Origin: a virus
Strand: one strand, 5' to 3'
Length of the DNA stretch: 64,000 nucleotides
Virus record (IMG/VR): IMGVR_UViG_3300005563_000030
Coordinates: 61,102-125,101 of that record
Shown: positions 1 through 9,738 of the stretch, piece after piece
How the letters are laid out: every line of letters begins with the position of its first letter
How positions within the stretch are numbered: the stretch's first letter is position 1
Notes under the pieces: model-generated
The model's database searches: none
Seen by the model: the letters and a program-made list of their open reading frames with translations, nothing else
Told to the model about the DNA's origin: nothing
Translations under genes and position numbers: made by a program

Positions 1-823
1 AACGAGTTTCATTTAAGTAGACAATATCTCCAACGTTGGTAGCAGTAGCAGGATCGAGACTCCAAATAGTGCCAGTAACGTTATTAGCAGATATAAAATA
101 TACTCTTCCGCCATCTTCAAAGGAATAGGCAGGTTCAGGTAAGTTATTAATTGTCTTACTTTCAAGTAAGTCGAGGTCTTCTGATTGACATTCGTAAGTG
201 TCAGCTATCCAGATGTAGTTAATACAATTAGATACAAGATTACAGAAGGCATCACCATATTGGTCTCTTATTTTATCAAGTAATGCTTGAATATTTAATG
301 TAGGTACAGCTACTAACAATCCACCTTGATTCTCCATAGTCACAGAAACAATACCATCTGAACCACCAATAAGTTGTTCTTCAAGATAGTCTGGTGTATC
401 TGTTGCATCTACTTTTAAGAGATAGTTCTCGTTATAAGCTTTAGCATAAACTCCATTAGCTCTTATTTCCAATTGGTTAAGAGGATCAGGAGAAACTTTT
501 AAATCAGCTTTTATTGTGTGATTGGCAGTACCACTAGCTTGCATATCAATACTAGGAGTATCTACAGGAGTGATAGGAACGTTAGCACTATTACCAAGAA
601 AATCATCAATAGCCTCAAAGATCTGCTCGGCAGTAGATCCATTTGGCATTCCTAGATTTTCTAGTTTTGAAGGTTCTGTTGTTGGAAGTGGATGATAAGT
701 GACGCACTTTGAATTAACTTCATAATCACAAGGATTACCCTCTCCACATTGTTCGCAGAAGGGCTGCTGTGATTCGCAGTTGCATCTTAAATAATCATTA
801 CCACATACTCCGCAATTAGGCAT
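1..823 (-). CDS. Tail/fibre-type protein, paralogue family, cut at left edge
   Basis: The reading frame opens at an ATG at 823 and runs off the window, giving at least 274 residues without a stop. The N-terminus is Cys-rich (MPNCGVCGNDYLRCNC), followed by the segment TPSIDMQASGTANHTIKADL, which matches TQSVNLTASGSLSHTLQADV of the next gene upstream (837-1559), so the two are paralogues. It lies at the promoter-distal end of the leftward structural convoy, where a tail or fibre role is likely; that role is inferred from position, not from a recognised domain. Confidence 0.8.
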   Translation of the reverse strand, partial: MPNCGVCGNDYLRCNCESQQPFCEQCGEGNPCDYEVNSKCVTYHPLPTTEPSKLENLGMPNGSTAEQIFEAIDDFLGNSANVPITPVDTPSIDMQASGTANHTIKADLKVSPDPLNQLEIRANGVYAKAYNENYLLKVDATDTPDYLEEQLIGGSDGIVSVTMENQGGLLVAVPTLNIQALLDKIRDQYGDAFCNLVSNCINYIWIADTYECQSEDLDLLESKTINNLPEPAYSFEDGGRVYFISANNVTGTIWSLDPATATNVGDIVYLNETR

Positions 824-836
824 ATTCTAAATTTTA

Positions 837-1559
837 TTATGATGTTGTAATAGTACGAGTAGTACCGTTAAGTCTGATTTTCAGACCTGTTGCAAGGCCA
901 ATATCTGTTCTATACCAGTATTGACCATCTAATGGAGTAGTAGGATCAGAAGTTACATTTCCTAAGAATCCTGATACTGGAGAGAAGAGAGCAGCGACGT
1001 TCACTGTATTACTTCCTACAAGACCAATTGTTTTGGCATTATAGTCAACTGTGAGAACCATTGGAGAAGCGAAAAGACCATCAGATTGAATTGAAAGTCT
1101 ATTACCAGATCCAGCAGAAATCTTTACATCAGCTTGAAGTGTATGACTAAGTGAACCAGAAGCTGTTAGGTTAACTGATTGTGTATCTGTCACAGTGATT
1201 GGAGTAGTAACCTCTCCTGCAACTGTGTCTATATCTGATGATAATTGACAAAGTTGTGTGTCTACTGCTTCAGCAAACTCCTTCATGGAGTTGATTGTAT
1301 AGTCAGCTCTTAAGCAAGGAAGATTAAAGTTAGCTGCTTTTATTTGACCAATATAAGGATCTACAGCTTCAGCGAACTGATTAAGAGTAGCTCCGTTTGT
1401 AAGAGCTAAGTTAGTAAGGTTAGTTACCTCATTATTATCTTTGTGGTAGATAGAGCAGTCCCAATCAAGCTGAATAGGACATCCTGTATTTGTATTACAA
1501 GGGTCACAGATTGAAACTGACTGATAAACTGGTTGAGAACCGCATCCGCATTCTGCCAT
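837..1559 (-). CDS. Tail/fibre-type protein with Cys-rich N-terminus
   Basis: 240 residues starting MAECGCGSQ, with CDPCNTNTGC and a conserved CSIYH near residue 35. The middle carries the ASGSLSHTLQADVKIS segment shared with the partial gene at 1-823, and the C-terminus ends in a GQYWYRTDIGLATGLKIRL segment that resembles the end of many phage fibre or baseplate subunits. Separated from its neighbours by 13-18 nt. Virion protein by context; exact role unknown. Confidence 0.8.
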   Translation of the reverse strand: MAECGCGSQPVYQSVSICDPCNTNTGCPIQLDWDCSIYHKDNNEVTNLTNLALTNGATLNQFAEAVDPYIGQIKAANFNLPCLRADYTINSMKEFAEAVDTQLCQLSSDIDTVAGEVTTPITVTDTQSVNLTASGSLSHTLQADVKISAGSGNRLSIQSDGLFASPMVLTVDYNAKTIGLVGSNTVNVAALFSPVSGFLGNVTSDPTTPLDGQYWYRTDIGLATGLKIRLNGTTRTITTS

Positions 1560-1577
1560 TGTTATAAATTTTTATTG

Positions 1578-2036
1578 TTATATTCCTAGTTCTGTCTTAA
1601 TCGCACATATCTCATTCTTGAATAATGTAAGGATAGATATAAGCGAGTAGGTGTTTGTACCTTGCTGACATGGAGCAGCGGAAGGAGCCAAACATCCTAA
1701 ATCAATTGTTATTAATTCGTTAGCTACATTAAGACTATTTAATTGTGTCTGAAGTGCTGTTACTGTTGCACTCAATGCACAGATCTTATCAGCATGAGCT
1801 TGAAGTATTGTCTTTACTGTTTTTGTAGTTGGTAAAGTACCACAAGTTAATGTTTGTGTAGCCATGTCTGTAGCTTGATTAAGATTATCTATTGCTATAG
1901 CAATCTTATCAAATACATCATTTATATCAGCGTCACATGCTGGTTGCTCATCTACTGATAAGAACTTTAAGTCTTTACCAGTAAACGGTATACAAGAAGA
2001 AGGTAAGATATTACCACATGAATATTTTCCAGGCAT
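1578..2036 (-). CDS. Small structural protein, third member of the Cys-rich family
   Basis: 152 residues starting MPGKYSCGN. It shares the N-terminal layout of the two genes after it (early Cys, then a region predicting IDNLNQATD-like helix) and contains heptad-like stretches (LSATVTALQTQLNSLNV) compatible with a trimeric coiled coil. Probably a fibre or adaptor paralogue. No enzymatic motif. Confidence 0.75.
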   Translation of the reverse strand: MPGKYSCGNILPSSCIPFTGKDLKFLSVDEQPACDADINDVFDKIAIAIDNLNQATDMATQTLTCGTLPTTKTVKTILQAHADKICALSATVTALQTQLNSLNVANELITIDLGCLAPSAAPCQQGTNTYSLISILTLFKNEICAIKTELGI

Positions 2037-2038
2037 GA

Positions 2039-2203
2039 TTATTTTTGTTTTTTATAAAGAATCTTACAGATTTTCTTTATATTATTTTGATCGTTTATAA
2101 ACTTCGCTTTCAAGAATTCTTCAGCTTTAAACCTACAATCATCTATCTCATACAAGTACTTACCTCGTATTCTTTCAGCGAAAGTGATTAGTTGTTGTTG
2201 CAT
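2039..2203 (-). CDS. Small hypothetical protein, 54 aa
   Basis: ATG at 2203 overlaps the end of the 2188-2520 gene by 16 nt, and the TAA at 2039 lies 2 nt before the next start. Lysine-rich, mostly helical (begins MQQQLITFAERIRGKY). The tight packing and shared strand support a real gene; function unknown. Confidence 0.65.
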   Translation of the reverse strand: MQQQLITFAERIRGKYLYEIDDCRFKAEEFLKAKFINDQNNIKKICKILYKKQK

Positions 2204-2520
2204 AAGTTTAGTGCTGTAATTACGGTTATAAAGCTTTCGATTTCTTCTAGTTCTTTTTCAAAGTAGCAAGGTTTACTTGCATAGTTCTTGGCAGAAAGGA
2301 GATAGCTTACGTAGCTATTTATTTGTCTTGTTGTTATATTAGGTATTTGTGTGTAGAGCCCTTGAGTTCTAATGCAATTTACTTTATCTAACCACAAGTC
2401 AACCTGCTCCATTGTATACGGACATTCTGAATTTACTTGTATACTTAAAGTAGTCTGTATTGTTGGAGTTACTGTTCTAGCTAACCTAGTACTACTTCTT
2501 CCACATGTTGAGCATCCCAT
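2188..2520 (-). CDS. Small structural-region protein with N-terminal CxxC
   Basis: 110 residues beginning MGCSTCGRSS. Its start overlaps the stop of the upstream gene by one base (2520), suggesting translational coupling. Short N-terminal CxxC proteins of this type are common in the tail region of crAss-like phages. Function not recognised. Confidence 0.75.
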   Translation of the reverse strand: MGCSTCGRSSTRLARTVTPTIQTTLSIQVNSECPYTMEQVDLWLDKVNCIRTQGLYTQIPNITTRQINSYVSYLLSAKNYASKPCYFEKELEEIESFITVITALNLCNNN

Positions 2521-3071
2521 TATTTACAATTTTTATTGCAAATGCCTTCTTTTAATTCATTGATTAGCCTTTGCGCGGTTTGATAGAAGGAGTTAGCTTT
2601 CTTCTCATCTTTCTCTACCACAGCTTGAGCCCCAGTGATACAAGTATGTATTTCTACTAAGCTATACGATTTTATTCTATCTTCTTTGGTACTACAATCA
2701 GTGCTTTCTAATTGTAAGTAAAGATCATTTAGCTCCTTCTCTATCAGAGTGGTTCTAAAGTATTTCTTTACTATATAAGCATTTTCGTATGGACAGATTT
2801 TGTACTTGAAAGTATAAACACCATCTGGAAGATCAACTAGATATTCTTTATTCAGAATTTCTGTAAGTCCAATAGTATTAGAATTAAATGTATTTACTTT
2901 TCTAGCTACAACATTTACCAAGAAGTACTTATTGTAACCGGGAAGGGTAACTTCAAGAAGAGGCTTTTCAGGCTCTCTAAAATAATCAGATGAATCAATA
3001 AAGACAAGAGTTTTTGGATTCCCCGTAGGGATTATTTCAAAATCCAATATATGTTGTCTAAATCCCTTCAT
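2520..3071 (-). CDS. Conserved structural-region protein, 183 aa
   Basis: Starts MKGFRQHILDFEI; an N-terminal beta-rich part (EVTLPGYNKYFLVNVVARKV) precedes a helical C-terminal half with several Cys. It follows a hairpin at 3081-3112, so it may belong to a transcript partly separated from the head genes. Probably a tail or connector protein by position. Confidence 0.75.
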   Translation of the reverse strand: MKGFRQHILDFEIIPTGNPKTLVFIDSSDYFREPEKPLLEVTLPGYNKYFLVNVVARKVNTFNSNTIGLTEILNKEYLVDLPDGVYTFKYKICPYENAYIVKKYFRTTLIEKELNDLYLQLESTDCSTKEDRIKSYSLVEIHTCITGAQAVVEKDEKKANSFYQTAQRLINELKEGICNKNCK

Positions 3072-3080
3072 AAAAAGTTA

Positions 3081-3112
3081 ATGGCAGGCAGGTATTAGCA
3101 CCCACCTGCCAT
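3081..3112 (-). terminator. Inverted repeat between structural genes, weak terminator
   Basis: An 8-bp stem (ATGGCAGG / CCTGCCAT) between the 628-aa gene and the 183-aa gene. On the minus strand the T-run (TTTTT) comes 4 nt after the stem; on the plus strand a TTTTATT follows directly. It may be a partial terminator or an RNA processing site. Confidence 0.5.
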
Positions 3113-3135
3113 TTTATTAAAGATGAATAATGGTA

Positions 3136-5022
3136 TTAGTCTAAGTCTATCTCTACATCATTACCAACACTTTCAGCGTAAGTAACAAGAGCTTGTTGTA
3201 AAGCTCCACCAGAACCTTCTGGTACGTAGATAGCCCAATGATAAGAGTCAGTGTAAGTTTGTGACCATCCACCTACCTTATAAGAGAAGTCAAACTCAAT
3301 AGTAAACTGATCGTAGTAAGTTTGAGGGTTAGTTTGAAGAGCATAACCTTCAGCTTCACGTACAGCAGGATCTACTGATCTTTCTTCTAAGAAGTAGGAT
3401 AGAGATTTCTTTTCTTCATCACGAACACGAGCACCAACACCTTGAGGATATTTAACACTCTGTATTTCGCTTACTGGCCATCTATTCTCACAAGGACTAG
3501 CGTTGTAGTCAGCGTTGTATTCAGAAACTTGTAAGTGAATAGTATCAGCTTCATAAGGGAAATAGTCATAAGTACAATCTCCAGTGATACGATTTACAAA
3601 TGCTGTTTCGATTAACACACCAGCTTGGATATTTGTAGCAGGAGTTACTGCTGCTTCAACCCATTGAGCATTTCCAAAAGAAGGAATTGGTGCATAAACC
3701 AGTTCATCTACAGCACAATCTACAGCAGCAGGAGCAGAAAGGATTGTAGTAGTGTATTGGTGAATACAATCTACTGGACCATCAGCTTCTTGTGTAATTG
3801 TAAGATCAGGATAGTAAGCCTGTAATTCGGCAAGACGAGAAGTACCACAAACTGTATCTTGTAGAGTGATATGATATGTTTTAGGGAAAGCAAACAGATC
3901 ACCTACGTCAGACCATGCAGTAGTAGTTGGAGTAGTTAATACACAACGACCTTTAGCAGCACCTAAGAATTGAATACTATCATTAGCACCTATTGCAGCT
4001 TGGTTAGCAGTATTAGATATTAAGATGTAAGTTGATAAACCATTAGGAGCATCACGTAATACACGAGTTGTACTTTCACCAGCAGCAGAGATACCGTAGG
4101 CAGTGCTCACAGCGGTTAAGGCAGTACCATCACCTGCGTCAGCACGTACCAGTACGTAAATATAACCAGCAGCATTAGAAGTGTAACCAGCAGGACAAGT
4201 ACCGCAATCATTGATTACGAACAATCCGGCATTAGTGAAGTTAGCAGGAGCACCACCAGTTTTGATAATCTGATAAGTACTGATGATACCATCACGAGAA
4301 ATACGTGTTACACTTTGTCCAACATACTGTACTTGTACAGCAGCCAGAGAAGCATCGTCACCGTTGTCAGCGATAGCTAAGTTGTAAACGTTGTAAGTAG
4401 TAGCACCAGAAGTGTCCAGAGCTGAACTTAACACCTTACGAGCACGGAATAGTTGACCACCACCAGCGCTCCATTTAGGATCGTTGTTGATCTTCTCAAC
4501 CAGAATGTCAGCCAGAACTGAAGGATCTACGTCTGCACAAGAATCTCCACCACACTCATCGCAGCAACCTGTGTCGATACGATATTGACGGATGAAACCT
4601 TGATTGTTATAAAGTTTGTCAATTGGGTTACCTGTTGCTTTAACATACACTGTACGAACTTCACCGCAACGAGCAGATAAAGTTTTAGTTGTGTCAATAC
4701 CATCGAAACCTACAGCTACAACTTGGTTCTGACCACGAGAAGCTGATTTACGACGGATTTTCTTCAACAGTTTACCTTTAACCAACTTAGAAAGTTGATT
4801 AGTTTGTGGGATTCCAGCCATTAAAGGCAAGTGACTTACATCGGGCATCCCTTGACCGATGTAGAGTGCTTTGTTATTCGCATAAGTGGGAGCTGAAGTA
4901 GCTGCGTAGGTATTTCCATCGAAAATACCAACTTGGCCTACTGCGAGATCCACGGTTGTACCTGATGCGAGTAAGACAGGAGTGTTTGTTACAAACACGC
5001 GTCTAAACGATTGATTCTGCAT
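3136..5022 (-). CDS. Large structural protein, 628 aa
   Basis: Ala/Thr-rich protein beginning MQNQSFRRVFVTNTP; a basic patch (KLLKKIRRKSASRG) near residue 85 and a CCDECGGDSC cluster near residue 150. The C-terminus ends in acidic VEIDLD. It lies three genes after the major capsid protein, where crAss-like phages encode abundant head or tail proteins; which one cannot be decided from sequence alone. Confidence 0.75.
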   Translation of the reverse strand: MQNQSFRRVFVTNTPVLLASGTTVDLAVGQVGIFDGNTYAATSAPTYANNKALYIGQGMPDVSHLPLMAGIPQTNQLSKLVKGKLLKKIRRKSASRGQNQVVAVGFDGIDTTKTLSARCGEVRTVYVKATGNPIDKLYNNQGFIRQYRIDTGCCDECGGDSCADVDPSVLADILVEKINNDPKWSAGGGQLFRARKVLSSALDTSGATTYNVYNLAIADNGDDASLAAVQVQYVGQSVTRISRDGIISTYQIIKTGGAPANFTNAGLFVINDCGTCPAGYTSNAAGYIYVLVRADAGDGTALTAVSTAYGISAAGESTTRVLRDAPNGLSTYILISNTANQAAIGANDSIQFLGAAKGRCVLTTPTTTAWSDVGDLFAFPKTYHITLQDTVCGTSRLAELQAYYPDLTITQEADGPVDCIHQYTTTILSAPAAVDCAVDELVYAPIPSFGNAQWVEAAVTPATNIQAGVLIETAFVNRITGDCTYDYFPYEADTIHLQVSEYNADYNASPCENRWPVSEIQSVKYPQGVGARVRDEEKKSLSYFLEERSVDPAVREAEGYALQTNPQTYYDQFTIEFDFSYKVGGWSQTYTDSYHWAIYVPEGSGGALQQALVTYAESVGNDVEIDLD

Positions 5023-5045
5023 CTGTTGTTATTGTTTTAAAATTA

Positions 5046-5720
5046 TTATTTTTTTTCTGCTAATATACGATCTTGAGCGAGTTGAAATCCTTCAGGATTT
5101 TCATATCTTCTTATAACTTCTCTTACGCAACGGTTTAAGATTTCATCAACATAAGTATCTGAAAGATCAGGATTCTTATTAGAAGAAGGTGTACCATCGA
5201 GTTTGATATATCCTTCGATGTCAATATCACCTACTGCTCTATAGTAAGATGCGAATACCTTATCTATATTAAAATCTTTTTTGTATACAAAGAGCTTATT
5301 ATCAGACAAATCTACGATAGTTTCTTCAAAGTCTAAAGAGGGCTGAGTATTAGTGCTCTCTAATAGCATATTTTCATTCTTAGGCTTAAATGGAATATTC
5401 CTAATTATGATACTTGGGCAATTAGTGCTAGAGCAGTAAGAATAAGAACTTATATAGTTGAAGAAATTATCAGGTAGGGCGAAAACATCAAACTCTACGT
5501 CGCTATATAAACGTTCTAATTCTTTACGTTTAATTTGTACCTCTTGAAGATCTTGGACATTATCTGAAGATTGATATTTTTCTATCTTTTCTTTAAGCCA
5601 CGCATCCTTCTGTTCACGATATAGAAGTACAAATTCACCTTTGTTAATATCAACGTCGGTGTTTGTATCATTCTTATTTACCTTGAGCTGAAAAGATTTG
5701 AAAGCTTCAATAGATGTCAT
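5046..5720 (-). CDS. Head-tail region structural protein, 224 aa
   Basis: Helical N-terminus (LLYREQKDAWLKEKIEKY), middle beta-rich segment. 23 nt from the next gene and 11 nt from the previous one. Likely a head-completion or connector (ring) protein by position between the MCP side and the tail proteins; no family recognised. Confidence 0.7.
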   Translation of the reverse strand: MTSIEAFKSFQLKVNKNDTNTDVDINKGEFVLLYREQKDAWLKEKIEKYQSSDNVQDLQEVQIKRKELERLYSDVEFDVFALPDNFFNYISSYSYCSSTNCPSIIIRNIPFKPKNENMLLESTNTQPSLDFEETIVDLSDNKLFVYKKDFNIDKVFASYYRAVGDIDIEGYIKLDGTPSSNKNPDLSDTYVDEILNRCVREVIRRYENPEGFQLAQDRILAEKK

Positions 5721-5731
5721 TCTTTATTATT

Positions 5732-6619
5732 TTATCCGAACATACGCTTCTCTTCCAGTTCTTCCTTAATAGAAGCGAATTCGTTGGCATTTTCTGGAGA
5801 ACTTAAGAACTTGATTACGTCCTTCATATTCTTACCATAAGTAGCATTACCACGTTGGTAATAGTTATCTCTAATACGGATTACGTGTTTAGCTACAGCT
5901 TCATCAATGATTAATTTGTATTGCAGTTCTTCAATTGTCTTAGAAGTCGCTTCATTGAATCTACGTAGAATAGTACCTTCCTTATCATTAGTAAGACTTT
6001 CTCTGAGTATATTATAAATGGCGTCAGCACTCATTGAGTCTTTCACCTTGGTACCATGGACATATTTACCAATTACTACCAGTTTATTTTTATTCTCAGC
6101 CATGTTGTACAATGCTGCAATAGCCTTGTCACGTTCCTTACTCTTAATCGCTTTTGAGCCTTCTTCTGTTTCAGATCTGTGAACATAGAACTTAGTATTA
6201 GCAAGATCAGGATTATTACGTGCATCCAGTTCAGGAGCAGCATAATCGTTAGCTAATAAAACGTAGTACTTTATACGATCTGTAGCAAGGTCAAAATTAA
6301 GACCAAGTTTATCTATAATCTTTATGTAGTATGTGTCCCAGTACTTGGAAGTAGCAGAAAGGTCTAAGTTTGTCAGACGTTCCAACTCTTGTCTAAGTTC
6401 AAGAATTTCTTCTTTACGTTCAGCACGTAATACTGGATCATTAATACGATTTACTGAGAGAGCATTTTCATCAAGACCTGTAACCCATCTACCATCAGGG
6501 GTACGACCGGGTTGCATGATTTCAAATGTAGTAGGAAATTTACTCCTATTATATTTATCCAATCCTATTGATTGGGCGCTTTGGTCAGGAGTTTGTTTCA
6601 CTTCAATTAATGTACTCAT
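5732..6619 (-). CDS. Structural protein downstream of the MCP, 295 aa
   Basis: First gene after the capsid terminator at 6654-6682. Contains FEIMQPGRTPDGRWVTGLD near residue 33 and long charged helices. It occupies the slot held by a conserved uncharacterised virion protein in crAss-like phages. Leader is A-rich with no Shine-Dalgarno sequence. Confidence 0.7.
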   Translation of the reverse strand: MSTLIEVKQTPDQSAQSIGLDKYNRSKFPTTFEIMQPGRTPDGRWVTGLDENALSVNRINDPVLRAERKEEILELRQELERLTNLDLSATSKYWDTYYIKIIDKLGLNFDLATDRIKYYVLLANDYAAPELDARNNPDLANTKFYVHRSETEEGSKAIKSKERDKAIAALYNMAENKNKLVVIGKYVHGTKVKDSMSADAIYNILRESLTNDKEGTILRRFNEATSKTIEELQYKLIIDEAVAKHVIRIRDNYYQRGNATYGKNMKDVIKFLSSPENANEFASIKEELEEKRMFG

Positions 6620-6653
6620 TATTTGTTTGGTTTTGAGGCATTACGCCAATAAG

Positions 6654-6682
6654 TTAAAAGAGAGTTGTTAGGCACAACTCTC
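6654..6682 (-). terminator. Intrinsic terminator after the major capsid gene
   Basis: A perfect 9-bp stem (GAGAGTTGT / ACAACTCTC) with a 5-nt loop, followed on the minus strand by TTTTAACTT. It would reduce transcription from the capsid gene into the tail genes. Confidence 0.75.
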
Positions 6683-6705
6683 AAAGCCAGTAATTATAAT
6701 CAAGA

Positions 6706-8334
6706 TTAAGACAACGTTCTTTTCTTCTCGATGATTACAGAACGAGTAGCGTCCTTCAGCCAGATAGAACTCATGTTCTTCATCCAGATGGCATAACCAT
6801 CACGTTGAGAGCTAGAGTAGATTGGACCTTTAGTACCCAGCGGAGAGTGTGTACCCAGTTCGTAACCCCAGATAGTATCTGAGTAACCTTCTGTTTTAAT
6901 CATCACCAAGTTAGAAGCGCTGTTAAAGCCATCTTCTACACGGTAATCAACTTCACGGATTTTACCAGCAGCGTTTGAAGTACCACCATCAGTAATATCT
7001 AAGATCATCAGAGTGTAAGACTCGATTGGGAATTCACCAATCAAACCGTCTTGAACACGATTGTAGTGGTTATCAAGAGCAGGGTTATACTCGAAAACAA
7101 CTTCACCAGCTACAGGGAAACGCTTAGATGTGAATCTGAATCCATAGCCCAGATTCATAGAGTTACCATATAAGTAACCTTTAACATCACCAGCAGTAAC
7201 CAAGAACGGATTTTGGTGTTTGAAGTCGTCAGCCAGTAATTTGCTGATCTCAATCATGGCACCAGTACCAACCATGATTTTAGTTCTACGTTGTTCAAAT
7301 GGAACACCTGAATTGTAGAATAAGTTAGAAAGAGTTTCTTCGATGAGAGCCAGTGTAAGGTTTGTGTATTGTACACGGTTACCATTTCTCATTTGCTCAT
7401 ATAAACCAGTGTTTACACGAACAGAACGATTACCAGAACCAGTTACGATACCACCTTTGTTCCACATCAAGTCTTTTTCTTCCATCATTTTCATCTCAGC
7501 CCACAACATAGCTTCAACACGGTTCATCCATTTAGTAGAACCTGGAATACGATTACCATATTGGTCTTTGTTGAAGAATACAAGAGTAGAGTTGTTTCTA
7601 CGAAGGTCAGAGTATTGGTTCAGATAACCATAACGTGGATCACCACCGTCAACCTTCAGCATGTCAGCGTAAGCAGTAATCCAGTGGTAAACTGAACGTC
7701 CGCCTCCAAGTTGCATTTCGAGGTCCAAAGAACCTTGACGCAGCCAGATGCTAGATTTTTGAGTGTCGTTCTCACCGTTTACGTTAGTGATCTTACAGAA
7801 CTCTGTACCGGGTTGTAAGAAACGTTTAGGGAAAGACTTAGTCTTGTTAGAAGTAGGTATTGTTACTGTGTATACCCAACCGTCACTTTCTTCATAAATT
7901 TCGTCTTCTGTAACGTAGAGGGTAACACCATCACGATAGTCGTAGGTAATAATGTCTGTATTAGTGAAACAGTTCTCACTAAGTTTGATCTTGAACTTCT
8001 GTCCGTCGATACCGGGACGTTCTACGTCACCAGTCATATCCTCTACTACATAGGGCATACCTAAGTCGTAAGGAATGCTATAACGGAATTTACCTTCAGC
8101 ACCATTTACATAGGTTACAGAGTTGTTCATCTCAGTAAGAGAGATCAACGGAGTGTTCATCAGTTTACGCTGATTCCACAGATAGATCATACCCTTGTAA
8201 GTAGTGAAAGAATCTTTCTTGTACAGGCTATAAAGACTGTTCAAGTCGGTAAACTTGTTCACATCAAACTTAGTCTGGCCCACAACTACGGAGTTGTTAA
8301 AACCTGTCAGACTTGGTGTTTGAATCTTTGGCAT
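6706..8334 (-). CDS. Major capsid protein, crAss-like HK97 fold
   Basis: 542 residues, the usual size for crAss-like MCPs, starting MPKIQTPSLTGFNNS. It follows portal and scaffold-like genes, as in this virus group. Segments such as YLWNQRKLMNTPLISLTEMN and the RQGSLDLEMQLGGGRSVYHW stretch look like this family. Self-assembles into the icosahedral shell (family knowledge). A terminator follows. Confidence 0.85.
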   Translation of the reverse strand: MPKIQTPSLTGFNNSVVVGQTKFDVNKFTDLNSLYSLYKKDSFTTYKGMIYLWNQRKLMNTPLISLTEMNNSVTYVNGAEGKFRYSIPYDLGMPYVVEDMTGDVERPGIDGQKFKIKLSENCFTNTDIITYDYRDGVTLYVTEDEIYEESDGWVYTVTIPTSNKTKSFPKRFLQPGTEFCKITNVNGENDTQKSSIWLRQGSLDLEMQLGGGRSVYHWITAYADMLKVDGGDPRYGYLNQYSDLRRNNSTLVFFNKDQYGNRIPGSTKWMNRVEAMLWAEMKMMEEKDLMWNKGGIVTGSGNRSVRVNTGLYEQMRNGNRVQYTNLTLALIEETLSNLFYNSGVPFEQRRTKIMVGTGAMIEISKLLADDFKHQNPFLVTAGDVKGYLYGNSMNLGYGFRFTSKRFPVAGEVVFEYNPALDNHYNRVQDGLIGEFPIESYTLMILDITDGGTSNAAGKIREVDYRVEDGFNSASNLVMIKTEGYSDTIWGYELGTHSPLGTKGPIYSSSQRDGYAIWMKNMSSIWLKDATRSVIIEKKRTLS

Positions 8335-8357
8335 TGTTTAAATTTTAATTTTTAGGT

Positions 8358-9641
8358 TTAAATATTTCTCTTTGGAACGCCAAAGTCAAAACCTGTGACC
8401 TTGTCATTCTTTCTTATTTGTTCGTAAGATGAACCTTTTTTGTTGCTTACTGCGCCATTACCTTTAATGAAATTGTAAGCGTTTGCTGTAGCTTTATTTT
8501 TTTCTCTAGTTGCTACACGTTCGTTGTATTTAGCTTTGTCATTTACAAACATTACTAACTCAATATAGTCAGCAGGATTAGTTTGCATCTTAGCAAAGTT
8601 TACGTAGAACTTATTTACTAGATTACCATTTGGTAATTTCTGATCGTAACGTAAAAGTTGATCTTCTACCATTTTCTTTTCAGTAGGAGTAAGATCTTTA
8701 CGTTCCTTAATAGCAGAGCGAATGTTTGTTTCAAATGCTTGTTCTGCTTCTTTTTGACGTTGAACGTGATCTTCACGCTCTTTACTTAAACGACTTACTT
8801 CTTTTTGATAGTAAGCATTAAAGTGATCTTTTACTTCTTTAGCTTCGTCTTCAAGTTCATTTGAAAGAACTAAGTTAGAAATGAATTTATCAGCCTTCTC
8901 AGGTTTCCATCCCATTACTTCTGTGTAATAGTGTTTGATAATTCCTTTCTGACCGTCGATATTATCAATATCAATTGAATTCAATTGTTTCTGTTCTTTG
9001 AAGAGGTCGATTACTTCGTCTGGATTTCCACCATTCTTAGCAAACTCAATGATAGCTTTACCATAAGGTCCAGTACTATCTACCATCTCCTCGAACATAC
9101 TTTGTAGACGACGAGTATCTTGTTCAAGAACTAATTTAGCGTAGGTTTCTTCATCCAATTCGAGCTCTTCGCGACCTTCAAAGTCTTCCCAAGCTCCTTG
9201 CTGGATTAGGTAATCCATAGTGTTTTTTAGAACTGAGAGAACTCCTGTTTTTTCTTCCTGAGCCTGCTCTTGTTTTTCAGCACGCTTAGATTTTTTAGGC
9301 TTGTCTTCATCTTCAACTTCTTCATCCTCATCTACCTCAGCTTCTTCGTTCTCGTTGTAGTCATCAAATTCTTCAATATCTGTATCGGCAAATTCATCTT
9401 CAATGACATCTTCTTGTCTAGCTTTAGGTTGTTTAGGTACAGCCTCTTTCTTTTTCTTTTGAACTGGTACTTCTTCTTCAAATTCTTCATCATCTTCTAC
9501 TTCAGATTGAGCCTGTTTAGAAGGTTGACGCTTACTTCCAAGAAGTGTCTCAGCGTTTACTGTTTTATCTGGAGTTTCGTCAAACAATTGATCTAACGCG
9601 TCTTCCGAGATGTCAACAATTCTTGTTTCTAGTCCATCCAT
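8358..9641 (-). CDS. Acidic scaffold-like protein preceding the MCP
   Basis: 427 residues. Residues about 40-135 are extremely acidic (DDEEFEEEVP, EEAEVDEDEEVEDED), followed by long charged helices with coiled-coil character. Position directly before the MCP and composition fit a scaffolding or core protein; a cargo-protein role is also possible. Its ATG lies 31 nt downstream of a host-type promoter (9673-9704), unlike the other promoter-proximal genes here, which have nearly no leader. Confidence 0.7.
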   Translation of the reverse strand: MDGLETRIVDISEDALDQLFDETPDKTVNAETLLGSKRQPSKQAQSEVEDDEEFEEEVPVQKKKKEAVPKQPKARQEDVIEDEFADTDIEEFDDYNENEEAEVDEDEEVEDEDKPKKSKRAEKQEQAQEEKTGVLSVLKNTMDYLIQQGAWEDFEGREELELDEETYAKLVLEQDTRRLQSMFEEMVDSTGPYGKAIIEFAKNGGNPDEVIDLFKEQKQLNSIDIDNIDGQKGIIKHYYTEVMGWKPEKADKFISNLVLSNELEDEAKEVKDHFNAYYQKEVSRLSKEREDHVQRQKEAEQAFETNIRSAIKERKDLTPTEKKMVEDQLLRYDQKLPNGNLVNKFYVNFAKMQTNPADYIELVMFVNDKAKYNERVATREKNKATANAYNFIKGNGAVSNKKGSSYEQIRKNDKVTGFDFGVPKRNI

Positions 9642-9672
9642 TGTATTAATTGGTTTTATAAATTACAGAATG

Positions 9673-9704
9673 CAAACTTAGATAATTATTTATGATTACA
9701 CAAA
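9673..9704 (-). promoter_or_regulatory. Host-type promoter for the scaffold/capsid genes
   Basis: Minus strand TTTG (9704-9701), 20-nt spacer, TAAGTTTG (9680-9673). This fits the Bacteroidetes primary sigma consensus TTTG / TAnnTTTG. It lies in the gap between the portal stop and the scaffold start and would boost capsid gene expression. Confidence 0.7.
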
Positions 9705-9738
9705 TCACGACACCATACTCACTAATACATAGCATTTC

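Noticed and set aside
9270-9596. Plus-strand frames rich in Phe/Leu opposite the scaffold gene
   Set aside because: Antisense shadow of the acidic Glu/Asp tract, not a gene.
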